This document shows positions 63,651 to 64,000 of a stretch of 64,000 nt of DNA, in pieces. Under the pieces are notes generated by a model that was not told where the DNA came from, did no database searches, and saw nothing but the letters and a program-made list of their open reading frames with translations. The translations under genes and the position numbers were made by a program. How positions within the stretch are numbered: the stretch's first letter is position 1; the number at the start of each line of letters is the position of its first letter. Location: positions 89,382-153,381 of the forward strand of contig NZ_AUDO01000011.1 of the NCBI RefSeq assembly GCF_000425505.1, given 5' to 3'. The stretch is from Flavobacterium frigidarium DSM 17623. GTDB lineage: Bacteria; Bacteroidota; Bacteroidia; Flavobacteriales; Flavobacteriaceae.

Positions 63651-64000
63651 TGCATTGCCCCCAAAAAGTTAGACACTATTTGGGGGCATTTTTATGGAAA
63701 GAAAAGTCAAGTATGATTACACATTTAAACTTGAATGTGTGGAATTAGTTATCAAACAGCACAATTGCTGTGCATCTGTAACTAATAAAAAGAAAGTTCA
63801 TCCTTCGAGTGTTAAAAAGTGGGTTAGGCTATATAATCATTATGGTAAAGATGGATTAACACCTAGGAATAACCGTAGTTATAGTGTCGATTTTAAATTT
63901 AAAGTTTTGCAATCAATTCAAAAAGAATCCTTGTCATTTGTGGATTGTTGTTTGAAATTTGACATTCCTGATGCGGGAATTATTCTAAAATGGAAAAAAG
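63651..64000 (+). mobile_element. IS3-family (IS150-like) insertion sequence, left end, truncated by window edge
   Basis: The probable terminal repeat begins at about 63651 with TGCATTGCCCCCAAAAAGTT and continues AGACA, typical of IS3/IS150-type ends. A perfect 10-base inverted repeat (TGCCCCCAAA at 63656-63665, TTTGGGGGCA at 63679-63688) forms a hairpin followed by T residues just before the transposase start. The right end and target duplication lie outside. Confidence 0.75.
63694..64000 (+). CDS. Transposase OrfA of an IS3-family element (partial)
   Basis: 102 codons are visible, starting MERKVKYDYTFKLECVELV. Two helix-turn-helix units can be seen, the first with VHPSSVKKWVRLYNHYGKDGL and the second with CCLKFDIPDAGIILKWKK, the layout of IS150-type OrfA. 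OrfB with the DDE domain would follow beyond 64000. Start at 63694 lies 5 bases after the hairpin in the IS end. Confidence 0.85.
   Translation, partial: MERKVKYDYTFKLECVELVIKQHNCCASVTNKKKVHPSSVKKWVRLYNHYGKDGLTPRNNRSYSVDFKFKVLQSIQKESLSFVDCCLKFDIPDAGIILKWKK

Overview
The window looks like a chromosomal segment of a member of the Flavobacteriaceae, probably Flavobacterium or a close relative. The DNA is AT-rich, ribosome binding sites are mostly weak, and several genes are preceded by the Bacteroidota -7 promoter box TAnnTTTG. Lineage markers agree: a SusC/SusD pair, the L28-L33-DUF4295 ribosomal cluster, DUF3810, DUF4834 and DUF4268 proteins, and an alpha-oxoamine synthase of the sphingolipid/sulfonolipid type. 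No tRNA, rRNA or CRISPR array was seen. No large block looks foreign, except an insertion sequence cut by the right edge.

Left part (1-12900): mostly housekeeping genes. They are a partial ABC-F ATPase, a DUF445 membrane protein, a lipoyl E2 acyltransferase, a DEDDh exonuclease, a fumarylacetoacetase-family enzyme, an Hpt protein, CinA, ribosomal proteins L28 and L33 with DUF4295, FtsY and a 53-residue membrane protein. A soluble histidine kinase and an NtrC-type sigma-54 activator follow, overlapping by one base.

12900-16700: directly after the NtrC-type regulator lies a near-consensus sigma-54 promoter (GG-N10-GC, 13032-13047) with a 28-base perfect palindrome 30 bases upstream. It faces a small four-cysteine protein and glutamate dehydrogenase. 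This layout suggests a local nitrogen-responsive circuit. A Rnk/GreA-C-like protein with an unknown partner, a lipoprotein and a DUF721 protein come next.

16700-48400: mixed housekeeping and envelope genes. They include a Nudix hydrolase, a PlsC-like acyltransferase, an ECF sigma factor with a membrane protein, NDH-2, DUF3810, an MFS transporter, PepD, an RGG-rich DEAD-box helicase, an ITP/XTP pyrophosphatase, a GltB-like FMN protein, a hybrid 7TMR-DISM kinase and a NYN-LOTUS protein. Then come an SPT-like enzyme, a GNAT protein, an outer-membrane protein, a YfhO-like protein with a glycosyltransferase and a flippase, and UvrA. Three copies of a structured element resembling the flavobacterial Flavo-1 RNA lie at about 15812, 20190 and 35115.

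48500-62650: a polysaccharide utilization locus for a beta-1,3-glucan such as laminarin. It encodes a membrane-spanning Y_Y_Y/LuxR-type regulator, SusC, SusD, a PKD-containing surface lipoprotein, a lipoprotein GH16, a GH3 beta-glucosidase and a second, secreted GH16. Glucan would be bound and cut at the surface, imported through SusCD, and finished to glucose by GH3.

62700-64000: a second ECF sigma factor, a 47-residue peptide gene that shares an exact upstream 12-mer with it, and the left end of an IS3-family (IS150-like) element.
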